This document shows positions 52,217 to 61,192 of a stretch of 64,000 nt of DNA, in pieces. Origin of the DNA: CATQHL01 sp965204655 (GTDB lineage: Bacteria; Actinomycetota; Acidimicrobiia; Acidimicrobiales; CATQHL01). Below the pieces are notes generated by a model, which searched no databases, had not been told where the DNA came from, and saw only the letters and a list, made by a program, of their open reading frames with translations. The stretch is taken from assembly GCA_965204655.1 (NCBI GenBank), contig OZ241998.1, positions 186,001 to 250,000 on the forward strand. Reading direction: 5' to 3'. Each line of letters starts with the position of its first letter. Within the stretch, counting starts at the first letter, position 1. Position numbers and translations under genes: made by a program.

Positions 52217-53845
52217 ATGTCCGCATTGATCGGGAAGCGCCTGGAGTCTCTCTGGTGGCAGCTGCAGGGCAAGAAGCCCCACATGCCCCATTTCCTGTCG
52301 GAAATCCGCCTGCAGGGCATCCGCAGCATTGAGGATATCCGAGTGCGATTTGAGTATCCGGTCAGCGTCATTGCGGGCGTCAACGCCAGCGGCAAGTCCA
52401 CGGTGCTATTCGCGGCTGCTTGTGCGTATAAGGTGCCGGGGGCAACTCTCAGAGATTTCGCTCCTTCAACTCTGTTTCCCGATTACCAGCCCAAGGTGGG
52501 GGCACGCGGTGACAGGAGGCGCGAAAATGTATTTGAGTTTGACTACTCAACGCCCCAAGGCCGATTATCAATGCGGTGGAGGCGCGCCAAGAGTTGGAAC
52601 CGCAGTTTCTTCGGGCGTCCTGATGCTACGCAGCCGGAACGTCCGGTCTATCTGAGGACGCTCAGCAACCTCAGCAACCCGGCCGAGGTTCGCGGAGTGT
52701 TGGGCATGTCTCGCTTGCGCTCCGCACCGGCTCAGACGCCCCTGGATGCAACTCAGCTCGAGTTTGCCCAGCAGATGCTCCCGTTCAGATACTCGGAGGT
52801 TGTGGATCTCGTTTGCGACGACAATAGTTTGCTGTTTGCGTCTCCAGAGACCGCCTATGCCAATGCCGATGCGGATTTTAGTGACGTACTCGGCAAGAGT
52901 TTGTTGTTTGCGTCCCAAGAGAGCGGGGCGGAGTATTCGGAACTTCACATGGCTTCCGGCGAGCGTGTCCTGCTTCGGCTCTCGCAGGAGATCGCCCAAC
53001 TCGACGGGGCTCTTGTGCTCATTGACGAGGTGGAAGCCAGCCTTCATCCCTGGGTGCAGCAACTTCTTATGCAGCATCTTCAACAACTGGCGCTTCGCCG
53101 TAATCTGCAGATAATCGTGACTACCCACAGCCATGTCGTGCTTGATTCGGTGCCCGCAATGGGTCGCATCTTCTTGGATCTCGACGAGGCGGGCAAGGTC
53201 AAGGTGCTCCCACCCCATCGTGACTTGGTTCAAGACGCCCTTTACGGACTTGCAAAAGACACGCTCAACCTGCTTTGCGAGGACGAAACCGCAGAAGGCA
53301 TCCTGCAAGGCTTGCTTGAGCATCTTCTCCCGCGGGAAGGAATCCCGCTGGGGTCGGTGAGAGTAGGGCGGAACACGGGCGCCGACGAGTTCCCGACTCA
53401 CGCCAAGGCGTTCGGGAAGTTTGACTTGTTGTCGAACTTCGTGTTTGTTTTAGATGGAGACAAGCGCGACAGCGCCGTGGAACGGAAGATACGTGCGGCA
53501 GATGAGAGGCTCAAGGTGCTCTTCCTTCCTGGCAACGACGCCCCGGAGGTCTGGGTGTGGGGCGTTCTGAAGCAGCGCTGCCGCGAGTGCGCGGAGGAAT
53601 TGAAACTTGCGCCTGAGCAACTTTCTAGACACCTCGGCCGCCTCGACTCGGTATTCAACTTGGCCTCCGATACACCCTCCGCAATCGCCAAGAGCAAGCT
53701 TCGCAGTCTTGGGGAGGCGCTAAGTGTGGATGCCAGCCACATTTGTCGTGCGACAGCCCGGTTGGAAGCGGCGAGGAGGGGGAGCAGTATTCAACCTTTG
53801 CTTGAGGGTCTCGGAGATGAACTCGCAAAGTGGCGCTCCTCTTGA
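52217..53845 (+). CDS. OLD-family ATPase/TOPRIM nuclease
   Basis: A 542-residue protein with an ABC/SMC-type ATPase: LQGIRSIEDIRVRF (start of fold), SVIAGVNASGKSTVLFA (Walker A, about 56), MASGERVLLRLSQEIAQLDGALVLIDEVEASLHPW (signature-like region and Walker B), IIVTTHSHVVLDSV. A C-terminal TOPRIM domain has LLCEDETAEGILQGL (catalytic Glu) and FVFVLDGDKRDS (DxD). This is the layout of OLD-type overcoming-lysogenisation-defect nucleases and of GajA. No UvrD-like partner lies next to it, so it is not a typical Gabija pair. Likely anti-phage; it sits just beyond the tRNA cluster, a common insertion site. Confidence 0.85.
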   Translation: MSALIGKRLESLWWQLQGKKPHMPHFLSEIRLQGIRSIEDIRVRFEYPVSVIAGVNASGKSTVLFAAACAYKVPGATLRDFAPSTLFPDYQPKVGARGDRRRENVFEFDYSTPQGRLSMRWRRAKSWNRSFFGRPDATQPERPVYLRTLSNLSNPAEVRGVLGMSRLRSAPAQTPLDATQLEFAQQMLPFRYSEVVDLVCDDNSLLFASPETAYANADADFSDVLGKSLLFASQESGAEYSELHMASGERVLLRLSQEIAQLDGALVLIDEVEASLHPWVQQLLMQHLQQLALRRNLQIIVTTHSHVVLDSVPAMGRIFLDLDEAGKVKVLPPHRDLVQDALYGLAKDTLNLLCEDETAEGILQGLLEHLLPREGIPLGSVRVGRNTGADEFPTHAKAFGKFDLLSNFVFVLDGDKRDSAVERKIRAADERLKVLFLPGNDAPEVWVWGVLKQRCRECAEELKLAPEQLSRHLGRLDSVFNLASDTPSAIAKSKLRSLGEALSVDASHICRATARLEAARRGSSIQPLLEGLGDELAKWRSS

Positions 53846-54221
53846 GAATGCAAGTGGGGGGAGCCAGAGACGAAACGGCAAGCGGCGAGGGAAAGCAAGC
53901 GAAAGCCAGAAAGGCAGACGCAGACGAAGCAGCCTGAGATGAGTGGGCGAAGAAGTAATTACCTTCCTTAGGGATAGGGTGCAAGGGCGCTTGCGGATAG
54001 GGTGAATGCGCTCCTAGCGGCAACCCCGCGAGATTCTCGGTATCGACCTATTGAGGGGATACCCGCTTCCTTTGACGGCTGTTTGTGGAGTGCCGTCGTT
54101 GCTCAATGGGCAAGGCACAGACACGCCTCCGCTTGGCTGCTTGCTCTCCGTCGGACTCGTTAGTTCCCTCACATAGTGAAGTTCCCCCGCATAGTGACTG
54201 CACGGCAGGAAAGGGTGACCG
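53846..54221. other. intergenic region, purine-rich, no gene seen
   Basis: 376 bp. The first 90 bp after the OLD-like gene is purine-rich on the + strand. GGATAGGGTG occurs twice around 53972 and 53993. No RNA gene or convincing ORF is visible; open frames here have no start context. Confidence 0.6.
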
Positions 54222-54959
54222 ATGATCGAAAAACACAGCGTAGAAGTCGGGGAGTTGACCATCGAATACAAGCTTGTACGCAGCGAGCGGCGCAAGAAGA
54301 CCATCTCAGTAAGCGTGGACAGGACAGGGGTGCTGGTGAGAGCGCCCGTCATTACGTCGGACGAGGAGATCCGCGACTTGGTGATCGGGCGCGCCCGATG
54401 GATCGCCGAACGCCTAGCGATTGCTGCCGAGGCGCCTGCGCCGAAACGGCTGGTCAGTGGTGAGACGCTTCCCTATCTAGGGCGCGATCACTATCTGGAG
54501 ATACAGCATCACGACCTTCAGGCATCAAAGATCTGGCTTGAAGACGGGCGGATTTGTGTTCGGATGCCCCCCGATGGGACGGATGAAGACCGATACGAAC
54601 GCACTCGCTTGACGATCATGGAGTGGTACAAGGCGCAAGCAGCGGTTCTTTTAACCGACAAGGTCGCCGAGTGGCTGGGGAGGATGCCTGAGCGCTGGGA
54701 AGGCCCCCCGCTCAGGGTGCTAATCCGAAATCAGAAGCGGCGGTGGGGGAGCTGCGCCCTCGACGGCACGCTGCGTTTCAACTGGCGCCTGATGATGCTG
54801 GATCAGGAACTCATCGACTACGTGGTCGTCCACGAACTAGCCCATCTGAGCATCAAGAACCACTCTAAGTATTACTGGTGGCAGGTTGCCCAGGTGTTAC
54901 CCGATTTTAAAGACCGCCGTTCACGGCTGCGGAAGATGGAGATAGGGCTTCCTTTGTAG
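54222..54959 (+). CDS. YgjP/SprT-like metallopeptidase (M48-type HExxH)
   Basis: A 245-residue protein of the YgjP (DUF45, WLM-like) family. Motifs: RSERRKKTISVSVDRTGVLVRAP near the N-terminus, IRNQKRRWGSCALDGTLRFNWRLMM and IDYVVVHELAHLSIKNHSKYYW, where HELAH plus the downstream His form the zinc site. Physiological substrates are unknown; these genes are often found beside restriction or other defence genes, as here next to an OLD-type nuclease. No signal peptide. Confidence 0.9.
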   Translation: MIEKHSVEVGELTIEYKLVRSERRKKTISVSVDRTGVLVRAPVITSDEEIRDLVIGRARWIAERLAIAAEAPAPKRLVSGETLPYLGRDHYLEIQHHDLQASKIWLEDGRICVRMPPDGTDEDRYERTRLTIMEWYKAQAAVLLTDKVAEWLGRMPERWEGPPLRVLIRNQKRRWGSCALDGTLRFNWRLMMLDQELIDYVVVHELAHLSIKNHSKYYWWQVAQVLPDFKDRRSRLRKMEIGLPL

Positions 54960-55292
54960 AGACTTGCTTGCGAGGAATCCTGTGTACCCGCTCGCTCGGC
55001 GTGTTGAAACGGACTTGTGGCGTTATGCTAAACCGACGCTTGGCTCCCGTTTCTTAGCTTCCTTCGGCGTTCAATAACTCCGGCGACTAGTCGGCCGCAC
55101 GTCGGTTCAAAAACAGACCGACGCACGCAGGAAGCGAACGCGGCAGCCAGGACTGCTTGAACGTGCAAGCCCGCGCGAAAGAGACGGGCTCGCCTGAGCA
55201 GAGCGCTCGTCTGGTAGATTGGGTGCGTCCCTAATTCGGCGACAAGGAAAGTCCTACGGCAAGAGCATGAGAAAGCAACCCGGCAGGGTCTG
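54960..55292. other. intergenic region upstream of mreB
   Basis: 333 bp. No RNA gene or coding frame seen. TTGAAA at 55002 and TATGCT downstream are promoter-like, but their spacing (14 bp) is short. The mreB promoter must lie here. Confidence 0.5.
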
Positions 55293-56336
55293 ATGGCACG
55301 AGCACTCAACAAAGTCTCAGGTCTGCTAGCCCGCGATATCGCAGTGGATCTGGGTACGTCCACCACTGTCGTCTACATTCGTTCTGCGGGCGTCGTCCTT
55401 GAGGAACCTAGCGTGGCGGCGGTTCACGCCAACACCGGTCGGCTGCTTGCGGTGGGCCGTTCCGCCAAGGAAATGATCGGGCGCACGCCTTCGGGTATCA
55501 GGGCAGTTAGACCGCTGAGGGGCGGCACTATCTCCGACTTCAGCGTCTGTGAGAAGATGCTGCGCTACTTCATCAGGAAGGTGCACAACGGACGCCCAGT
55601 CAAACCTCGGATGGTTATTTGTGCTCCCTCGGGAATTACTCCGGTGGAACAGCGAGCTGTTCAGGAGGTGGCAGAGTACGCGGGCGCCCGCAAGCCGGTC
55701 TTCATCATTGAGGAACCCCTGGCTGCAGCCATAGGGGCGGGTATCCGCATCGCCGCAGCGAGAGGAAGCATGGTCGTTGACATCGGCGGAGGCACGACCG
55801 AGATTGCCATCATCTCCTTGGGCGGCATCGTCGTTTCACGCTCCTTCAAGATGGCAGGCGACGCCTTGGACCGTTCGCTCATAGAGTTCGTAGACAAGGA
55901 ATACGGCCTCGACATCGGAGAACAGACCGCCGAGGTAGTCAAGACTAAATACAGTTCGGCTTGGCCGCTGACCGAGGAATTGAACTGCGACATTCTCGGA
56001 CGCGACACGCGCACCGGCCTGCCGAAGACCGTGACAATTCCCACGACCGAGTTCAGGCAGGCCATTCTGAGTCCTCTTAATGAAATCGCTGCAGCCATCC
56101 GTACGACGCTCGACGAATCTCCTCCGGAACTAGTAGCAGACATCATGGAGAGCGGAATTCACCTTGCCGGCGGCGGTTCGCTCTTGATGGGAATGACTGA
56201 GTTCTTGACCTCAGAGGTGGGCATTGCCTTCCATTTGGTTAAGAATCCTCGTTACGCAGTTGCGGTCGGGTCTGGACATTCTCTTGAGGAGTTCTCCACT
56301 CTGAAGAGCGTGCTGCTTTCTTCCCTTTCCGAATAA
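55293..56336 (+). CDS. mreB: rod shape-determining protein MreB
   Basis: A 347-residue actin-like cytoskeletal ATPase that positions lateral wall synthesis. Motifs: DIAVDLGTSTTVVYI (phosphate 1), CAPSGITPVEQRAVQEVAEYAGA, VFIIEEPLAAAIGAG, MVVDIGGGTTEIAIISLGGIV (phosphate 2), IHLAGGGSLLMGM (adenosine). Starts the elongasome operon mreB-mreC-mreD-PBP2-rodA. Presence of mreB agrees with a rod-shaped or laterally elongating actinobacterium, unlike most polar growers. Confidence 0.97.
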   Translation: MARALNKVSGLLARDIAVDLGTSTTVVYIRSAGVVLEEPSVAAVHANTGRLLAVGRSAKEMIGRTPSGIRAVRPLRGGTISDFSVCEKMLRYFIRKVHNGRPVKPRMVICAPSGITPVEQRAVQEVAEYAGARKPVFIIEEPLAAAIGAGIRIAAARGSMVVDIGGGTTEIAIISLGGIVVSRSFKMAGDALDRSLIEFVDKEYGLDIGEQTAEVVKTKYSSAWPLTEELNCDILGRDTRTGLPKTVTIPTTEFRQAILSPLNEIAAAIRTTLDESPPELVADIMESGIHLAGGGSLLMGMTEFLTSEVGIAFHLVKNPRYAVAVGSGHSLEEFSTLKSVLLSSLSE

Positions 56337-56375
56337 CTTCGGAAAGCCCGGGCGCGGGCGTTTCGCAACGACGCC

Positions 56376-57200
56376 GTGGCAAACCGCACAGGGGTAACTC
56401 GCCTTAAACTCGTAGCTCTCATTCTCTTCCCGATCACGCTCGTGAGTCTGGACGTGAACGATTTCGCTCCGCTCGAGTGGGGCAAGGATGTTGTGCGTGA
56501 CGCTCTCTCGCCGGCGATCTCGGGGTTGGGACGCATCACCCGTCCTGTCACCGACGCCTGGAAGGCCGTCGGTAACTACGACGAACTAGAGAGACAGAAC
56601 GAGCAACTCAGAGAAGAGTTGGAGGAACTGAGGGGCGCGGAACTCGAGGAGGTGAGCGCCTCGGTGACGCTGCGGCAGGTGCTCGAAGAGTTGGAGATCA
56701 CTTACCTGAAGGACATCCCCACCGCCAAGGCGCGGGTCATTCGTCAACTCGGCAACTTTCCTAGTCTCAACGTAGACATAGACAAGGGATCGTCCTTCGG
56801 CATAGAGGTGGGCATGCCCGCCGTCACCAGCGCAGGGCTGGTCGGACGCGTGGTGGAGGTCTCTCGCACCCAGTCCCGGATACGTCTGATAACGGATTCC
56901 GACTTTGAGTTGGGAGTCCGGATAGTGGGTTTCGACACGGTGGCGGTGGCGAAAGGGAGCGGAGCGGGTCGGACGTTGGTGGTAGGCGACGGCATTCCGC
57001 TGTCGCTGCCGGTTGAGCCGGGGATGCTCGTGACGACCAGCGGTATAGAGAACAGCGTGTATCCCCCAGACATTCCCGTGGGCGTGGTGCAGGACGTGCA
57101 GGTGGATCCCAATCTGGATCAGGTGCTCTACCTTCAGCCGACTGCTTCTTTGGATGTGCTCAATTTCGTTACGGTTCTCTTATATGAGAACGCTTTGTAA
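56376..57200 (+). CDS. mreC: rod shape-determining protein MreC
   Basis: A 274-residue bitopic protein linking MreB/MreD to PBP2. N-terminal helix (LKLVALILFPITLVSLDV), a coiled coil (YDELERQNEQLREELEELRG, about 68-100), then the extracytoplasmic beta-barrel domain with NVDIDKGSSFGIEVGMPAV, GLVGRVVEVSRTQSRIRLITDSDF and LVTTSGIENSVYPPDIPVG. GTG start at 56376, 39 bp after mreB. Confidence 0.95.
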   Translation: MANRTGVTRLKLVALILFPITLVSLDVNDFAPLEWGKDVVRDALSPAISGLGRITRPVTDAWKAVGNYDELERQNEQLREELEELRGAELEEVSASVTLRQVLEELEITYLKDIPTAKARVIRQLGNFPSLNVDIDKGSSFGIEVGMPAVTSAGLVGRVVEVSRTQSRIRLITDSDFELGVRIVGFDTVAVAKGSGAGRTLVVGDGIPLSLPVEPGMLVTTSGIENSVYPPDIPVGVVQDVQVDPNLDQVLYLQPTASLDVLNFVTVLLYENAL

Positions 57201-57288
57201 CTGCGTTCCTCGGAGCGGGGACTTAAGAAGCTTGTTGAGCGGCCTCTGTTTAGCCAGGGAACTAGAAAAGCTAGGAAAGAACTGAGCA

Positions 57289-57819
57289 GTGAATCGCAGG
57301 AAGGTCAAGATCGCTCTGAGAGCGGCTGCCGTGGTGCTTGCGGTGGGCGTGCTTCAGATGGGGTTTTTCAATGAACTGACGGTTGATGGCCGTGTGTGTG
57401 AACCGCTGCTCACGTTTTCGGTGGCCTGCGGTCTGAAGGTTGGGGCGAGAAGGGGCCTGATCATCGGCCTGTTCGCGGGATTGCTCTACGACGTGCTGTC
57501 GGGCCTCCCGCTCGGATTGGCGACGTTCGCCTACACGTTCATAGCGATAGTTGCAGGCTGGGTGGGGGAGTACGTGTCAAGAATCTGGTGGGGGCTGACG
57601 CCGCCTTTGGTTACCCTCGGCTTGTTTTTCTACGTACTCATAGGAGAGATCTTCGGCGAGGAACAGTTTTTCAACTCACGCCTCCCTGCGACGCTCGCTG
57701 TGGCAGCTGTCGGTGGTGCTATTCTTGCTCCAGGGATGTACTGGTTGTCCGGCTGGATGTGGGATCAGCCCAGTCTCGGTAAATCCGGTTCGCAATCCCC
57801 CCATTCGTCAAGGGCATGA
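57289..57819 (+). CDS. mreD: rod shape-determining protein MreD
   Basis: A 176-residue integral membrane protein of the MreD family with about five helices. Recognisable segments are LTFSVACGLKVGARRGLIIGLFAGLLYDVLSGLPLGLATFAYTFIAIVAGW, the conserved D-x-x-S-G-x-P-x-G loop. GTG 57289 start. The stop overlaps the PBP2 ATG by 4 bp (ATGA). Confidence 0.9.
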   Translation: MNRRKVKIALRAAAVVLAVGVLQMGFFNELTVDGRVCEPLLTFSVACGLKVGARRGLIIGLFAGLLYDVLSGLPLGLATFAYTFIAIVAGWVGEYVSRIWWGLTPPLVTLGLFFYVLIGEIFGEEQFFNSRLPATLAVAAVGGAILAPGMYWLSGWMWDQPSLGKSGSQSPHSSRA

Positions 57820-59948
57820 GCGAGATAGGAGAATCGGGGCGCTCCACGGGCGGGCGGCCCTCCGGCAAACGCCTCGACTGGAGGGGTTTGAGCGCTCTGC
57901 GCCTCAGTTCTCTCGGCATAGTCGCAATAGGGCTGCTTGCTGCTCTCCTTGTGCGTCTCTGGTACCTCCAGGTGGTCGCGTCCGACCAACTGGCGGCAGA
58001 AGCCGTCGGCAACATCATCCGCACCGTCTACGAACCGGCCCCTAGAGGCCGAATCTATGACACCAAAGGGCGCGAACTAGTGGGGAACAGGGTCGTAAAC
58101 GTGGTCACTGTGGACGCTTTCGTTCTGCGGGACAGGCTCGGTGCCTCAGGGCGCGAGAAGTTAGCGCTGGACTTGGCGCGCCAGTTTTCCCGCTCCGGCG
58201 TGCTGACGAAGGCTGCAGCGCTGGAGGAGGAGATGGCCAACCCCGCCTACGGCCCGTTCGACAGCATCCCTCTGGCTTATGGGGTCTCTGACTCGTTCAA
58301 GGTCTTTCTCGCCGAACGGAACGAAGAGTTTCCCGGCATCGAAGTGGTGCAGCGCACGGTAAGGGTCTATCCCTACGGGAGCATTGCCTCCCACGTCTTG
58401 GGATACATCGACACCATCAACTCCGAAGAGTTGGAGGCCAGGGAAGATCACCGCAAGTTCTATTCGGCGGTGGACGTGATCGGCAAGTCGGGTATCGAGC
58501 TTTCGTTCGAGGAGATCCTGCGCGGTGTGCCGGGCAAGCGGAGAATCGAAGTCGACAACGTTGGTGACGTCGTCCGGGAACTTGACTATTCGCTCCCCGA
58601 GCCGGGCACCGACGTCCAGCTGACCATCGACATTGATCTGCAGGCGCTCCTAGAAGACGAACTCAGGCGGGGGCTCTTTGAAGCCCGCGAACGGCAGGAC
58701 GAGTCGGTGGAGGATAAGTTCGTAACCTTCAACGCGCCGGCGGGGGTGGGTGTGATCTTGAATCCGCAGAACGGCGACGTTCTAGCGATGGCCTCCTATC
58801 CCGCCTACGACCCTCGGGAGTTCATAGGAGGGATCAGCGAAGCGAGGTTTCAGGCGCTTGTCGCCTCGGAAGCCCACGCCCCGCTGAACAATCGCGCCAT
58901 CCAAGGCGTCTACTCGCCCGGCTCGACGATGAAGCCCATCACTGCGTACGGCGCTCTGTCGACGGGGATGATCGGCCCCAATGGATTCTTGCGCGTGGAT
59001 CAGACCACGCCGGATCTCGGTTATCACGTGCTCGGCGACTGCACTGGGCGCTGCGAGTTCACCAACCCTGACAGGGCGCCCAACGGAGACGTCGACCTGA
59101 GGGTGTCCATCACGGTTTCGAGCGACGTTTACTATTACAAACTCGCCGAGCAGTTCTCCATACGCAAAGGTTTTGAAGAGGATCAGGTTCAGCAGACGGC
59201 TCGTCAGTTCGGTTTCGGCATGCGAACGGGGATTGCGCTGCCGTACGAAAACGCCGGAATCGTGCCCGACTCGGAAATAAAACGCGAGCGCCATGAGGCC
59301 AATCCAGAGGCGTTTCCCGACCCTGAATGGCGCGCAGGCGACACGCTCAACATCTCCATCGGCCAGGGCGACCTGGGGGTGAATCCCCTGCAGTTGGCAA
59401 ACGCTTTCACCGCCTTTGCCAACGGCGGGACGATCTATCAGCCCAACATTGCGCGTGCTACCTACGATCCGGTGCGCGGCGAGCCTTCCAACGTCATCGG
59501 AAGCCGAGTCTCCTCTTGCGTCTACATGCCGAGCAGCTTTAGCGACCCCATCACCGACGGGATGATCGGCGCCATCACCTTGCGCACCAGCGAGCGCATT
59601 GGTACCGCCGAGAAGGCGTTCTCGGGCTTTCCTCATGAAGCGTGGCCGGTGGCCGGCAAGACCGGAACGGTGGAAGTCTCCGGAGGCAAGTCCGACACGG
59701 CGGCGTTCGTCGGGTACGGCCCCGTGCCGCGAGCTCAGTACTTGGTGGCCGTCCTGCTTGAGGAGGCTGGTTTCGGTGGTGAGGCGGCTGCCCCGGTGGT
59801 GAGGCGTGTCCTTGAACCCTTGGCTAGAGGGACGCTGCCGGAGGTCAAAGCCGAGATGGAGCGTCTGGACATGAGCGATCCCCTCCTGGAGGTTCCGCCT
59901 CCGGCTGTTTGCCCGGGGGACAGGGGTTTGCTTAGCAGGACGAGGTGA
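57816..59948 (+). CDS. mrdA: penicillin-binding protein 2 (elongation transpeptidase)
   Basis: A 710-residue class B PBP that cross-links peptidoglycan during elongation with RodA. N-terminal TM helix (about 32-52, LGIVAIGLLAALLVRLWYLQ), dimerisation/pedestal domain, then the transpeptidase: VYSPGSTMKPITAYGAL (SxxK), TVSSDVYYYKLAEQF (SxD variant of SxN as in PBP2) and PVAGKTGTVEVSGG (KTG). All three catalytic boxes are intact. The stop overlaps the rodA GTG start. Confidence 0.95.
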   Translation: MSEIGESGRSTGGRPSGKRLDWRGLSALRLSSLGIVAIGLLAALLVRLWYLQVVASDQLAAEAVGNIIRTVYEPAPRGRIYDTKGRELVGNRVVNVVTVDAFVLRDRLGASGREKLALDLARQFSRSGVLTKAAALEEEMANPAYGPFDSIPLAYGVSDSFKVFLAERNEEFPGIEVVQRTVRVYPYGSIASHVLGYIDTINSEELEAREDHRKFYSAVDVIGKSGIELSFEEILRGVPGKRRIEVDNVGDVVRELDYSLPEPGTDVQLTIDIDLQALLEDELRRGLFEARERQDESVEDKFVTFNAPAGVGVILNPQNGDVLAMASYPAYDPREFIGGISEARFQALVASEAHAPLNNRAIQGVYSPGSTMKPITAYGALSTGMIGPNGFLRVDQTTPDLGYHVLGDCTGRCEFTNPDRAPNGDVDLRVSITVSSDVYYYKLAEQFSIRKGFEEDQVQQTARQFGFGMRTGIALPYENAGIVPDSEIKRERHEANPEAFPDPEWRAGDTLNISIGQGDLGVNPLQLANAFTAFANGGTIYQPNIARATYDPVRGEPSNVIGSRVSSCVYMPSSFSDPITDGMIGAITLRTSERIGTAEKAFSGFPHEAWPVAGKTGTVEVSGGKSDTAAFVGYGPVPRAQYLVAVLLEEAGFGGEAAAPVVRRVLEPLARGTLPEVKAEMERLDMSDPLLEVPPPAVCPGDRGLLSRTR

Positions 59949-61093
59949 AGATGCCGAAGACCGCCCAAAGTGTCAGGAAGATCAGAATTCCGTTCACCTT
60001 GACGCACTTCGACGCGCCCCTTCTGGTCTCTACGGGCGCTCTTTCCCTGCTGGGGCTGGCCGCAATCTTCAGTGCAACTCGGGGGATCGATCCTGAGGAC
60101 TTCAACCGTTTCTACCTGAACCGCCAGGCCCTCTTTCTGGTGGTGGGCGCCGCTCTGCTGGTGGCCGTCGCTGGGGTTGACTACCGGAAACTGCGAGTGG
60201 CTGCGTGGCCGATCTATCTGGTGGGGATGGTCGTTCTGGGTCTTGTGCTTACGCCCCTCGGAGTGGAGAGGAACGGGTCGCAGGCTTGGTTCGTCATCGG
60301 CGACTACCAAATTCAGCCCTCTGAGATGGCGAAAGTGGTACTGATTTTCAACCTAGCGCACTTTCTGGCCCGCTGCGGAGGAGTGCTCTCCCTGCGTCAG
60401 TTCCTAGCGGCCTTGGCTATTACAGCGGGGCCGGTGGTTCTCATCGCCCTCCAGCCCGACCTGGGAACTGCGCTGGTCTACGCAGTCGTCTCCCTGGGGA
60501 TGATGATCGTGTCGGGAGCGCAACTTCGGCACGTAGCGGTTCTTGCGGTTTTGGGCGTAACGACGCTCGGGGTGATCCTCAACTCCGGCATCATCCGCGA
60601 GTATCAGAGGCAGAGATTGGTGTCGATCATCGATCCGCCGGAGGCGGGGGCGGGCGTCTTCAACGTAGAGCAGTCTCAGATCGCCATCGGCAACGGCGGG
60701 CTCACTGGTCTGGGATACGGACAGGGCACTCAGACCCGCAGCGGTCTGGTGCCGGCGCAGGAGACCGACTTCATCTTCACCGTGATCGGCGAAGACCTGG
60801 GTTTTGTCGGAAGCGCGACGGCGCTGGTCGTCATGACCTTGTTGATCTGGCGCATCTGGAGGACGGCGCGCGTGGCGGGCGACCTCTTCGGCTGCCTGAT
60901 CGCCGTGGGCGTCTTCTGCATGATCTTGTACCAGTCGTTTCAGGCTGCAGGAATGTCCGTGGGCATAATGCCCGTGATCGGGGTGCCTATGCCTTTGCTG
61001 TCCTACGGAGGTTCTTCCGCCTTGAGCACATTTCTTGCCCTTGGTTTGGTGTTCAACGTCTCCCTGCGTCGCGATCGACCGTTGGATGCCTGA
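59945..61093 (+). CDS. rodA: rod shape-determining protein RodA (SEDS glycosyltransferase)
   Basis: A 382-residue SEDS-family polytopic membrane protein that polymerises lipid II for the elongasome. Motifs: LFLVVGAALLVAVAGVDYRKL, FQIQPSEMAKV-like YQIQPSEMAKVVLIFNLAHF, LIALQPDLGTALVYAVVSLG (catalytic Asp), IAIGNGGLTGLGYGQGTQTRSGLVPAQETDFIFTVIGEDLGFVG and PLLSYGGSSALSTFLALGLV. GTG 59945 overlaps the PBP2 stop; ATG 59951 is an alternative. Confidence 0.95.
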   Translation: MKMPKTAQSVRKIRIPFTLTHFDAPLLVSTGALSLLGLAAIFSATRGIDPEDFNRFYLNRQALFLVVGAALLVAVAGVDYRKLRVAAWPIYLVGMVVLGLVLTPLGVERNGSQAWFVIGDYQIQPSEMAKVVLIFNLAHFLARCGGVLSLRQFLAALAITAGPVVLIALQPDLGTALVYAVVSLGMMIVSGAQLRHVAVLAVLGVTTLGVILNSGIIREYQRQRLVSIIDPPEAGAGVFNVEQSQIAIGNGGLTGLGYGQGTQTRSGLVPAQETDFIFTVIGEDLGFVGSATALVVMTLLIWRIWRTARVAGDLFGCLIAVGVFCMILYQSFQAAGMSVGIMPVIGVPMPLLSYGGSSALSTFLALGLVFNVSLRRDRPLDA

Positions 61094-61192
61094 GGCGGCT
61101 CTGGAGGGTTAGGGCGTCCGAGAAGGGGAGCTTGAGATACCCCTGGAGGGGGTTCGTTTCCGGCGAAGGGTGGGGTTCTGTAATCTGAAAGT

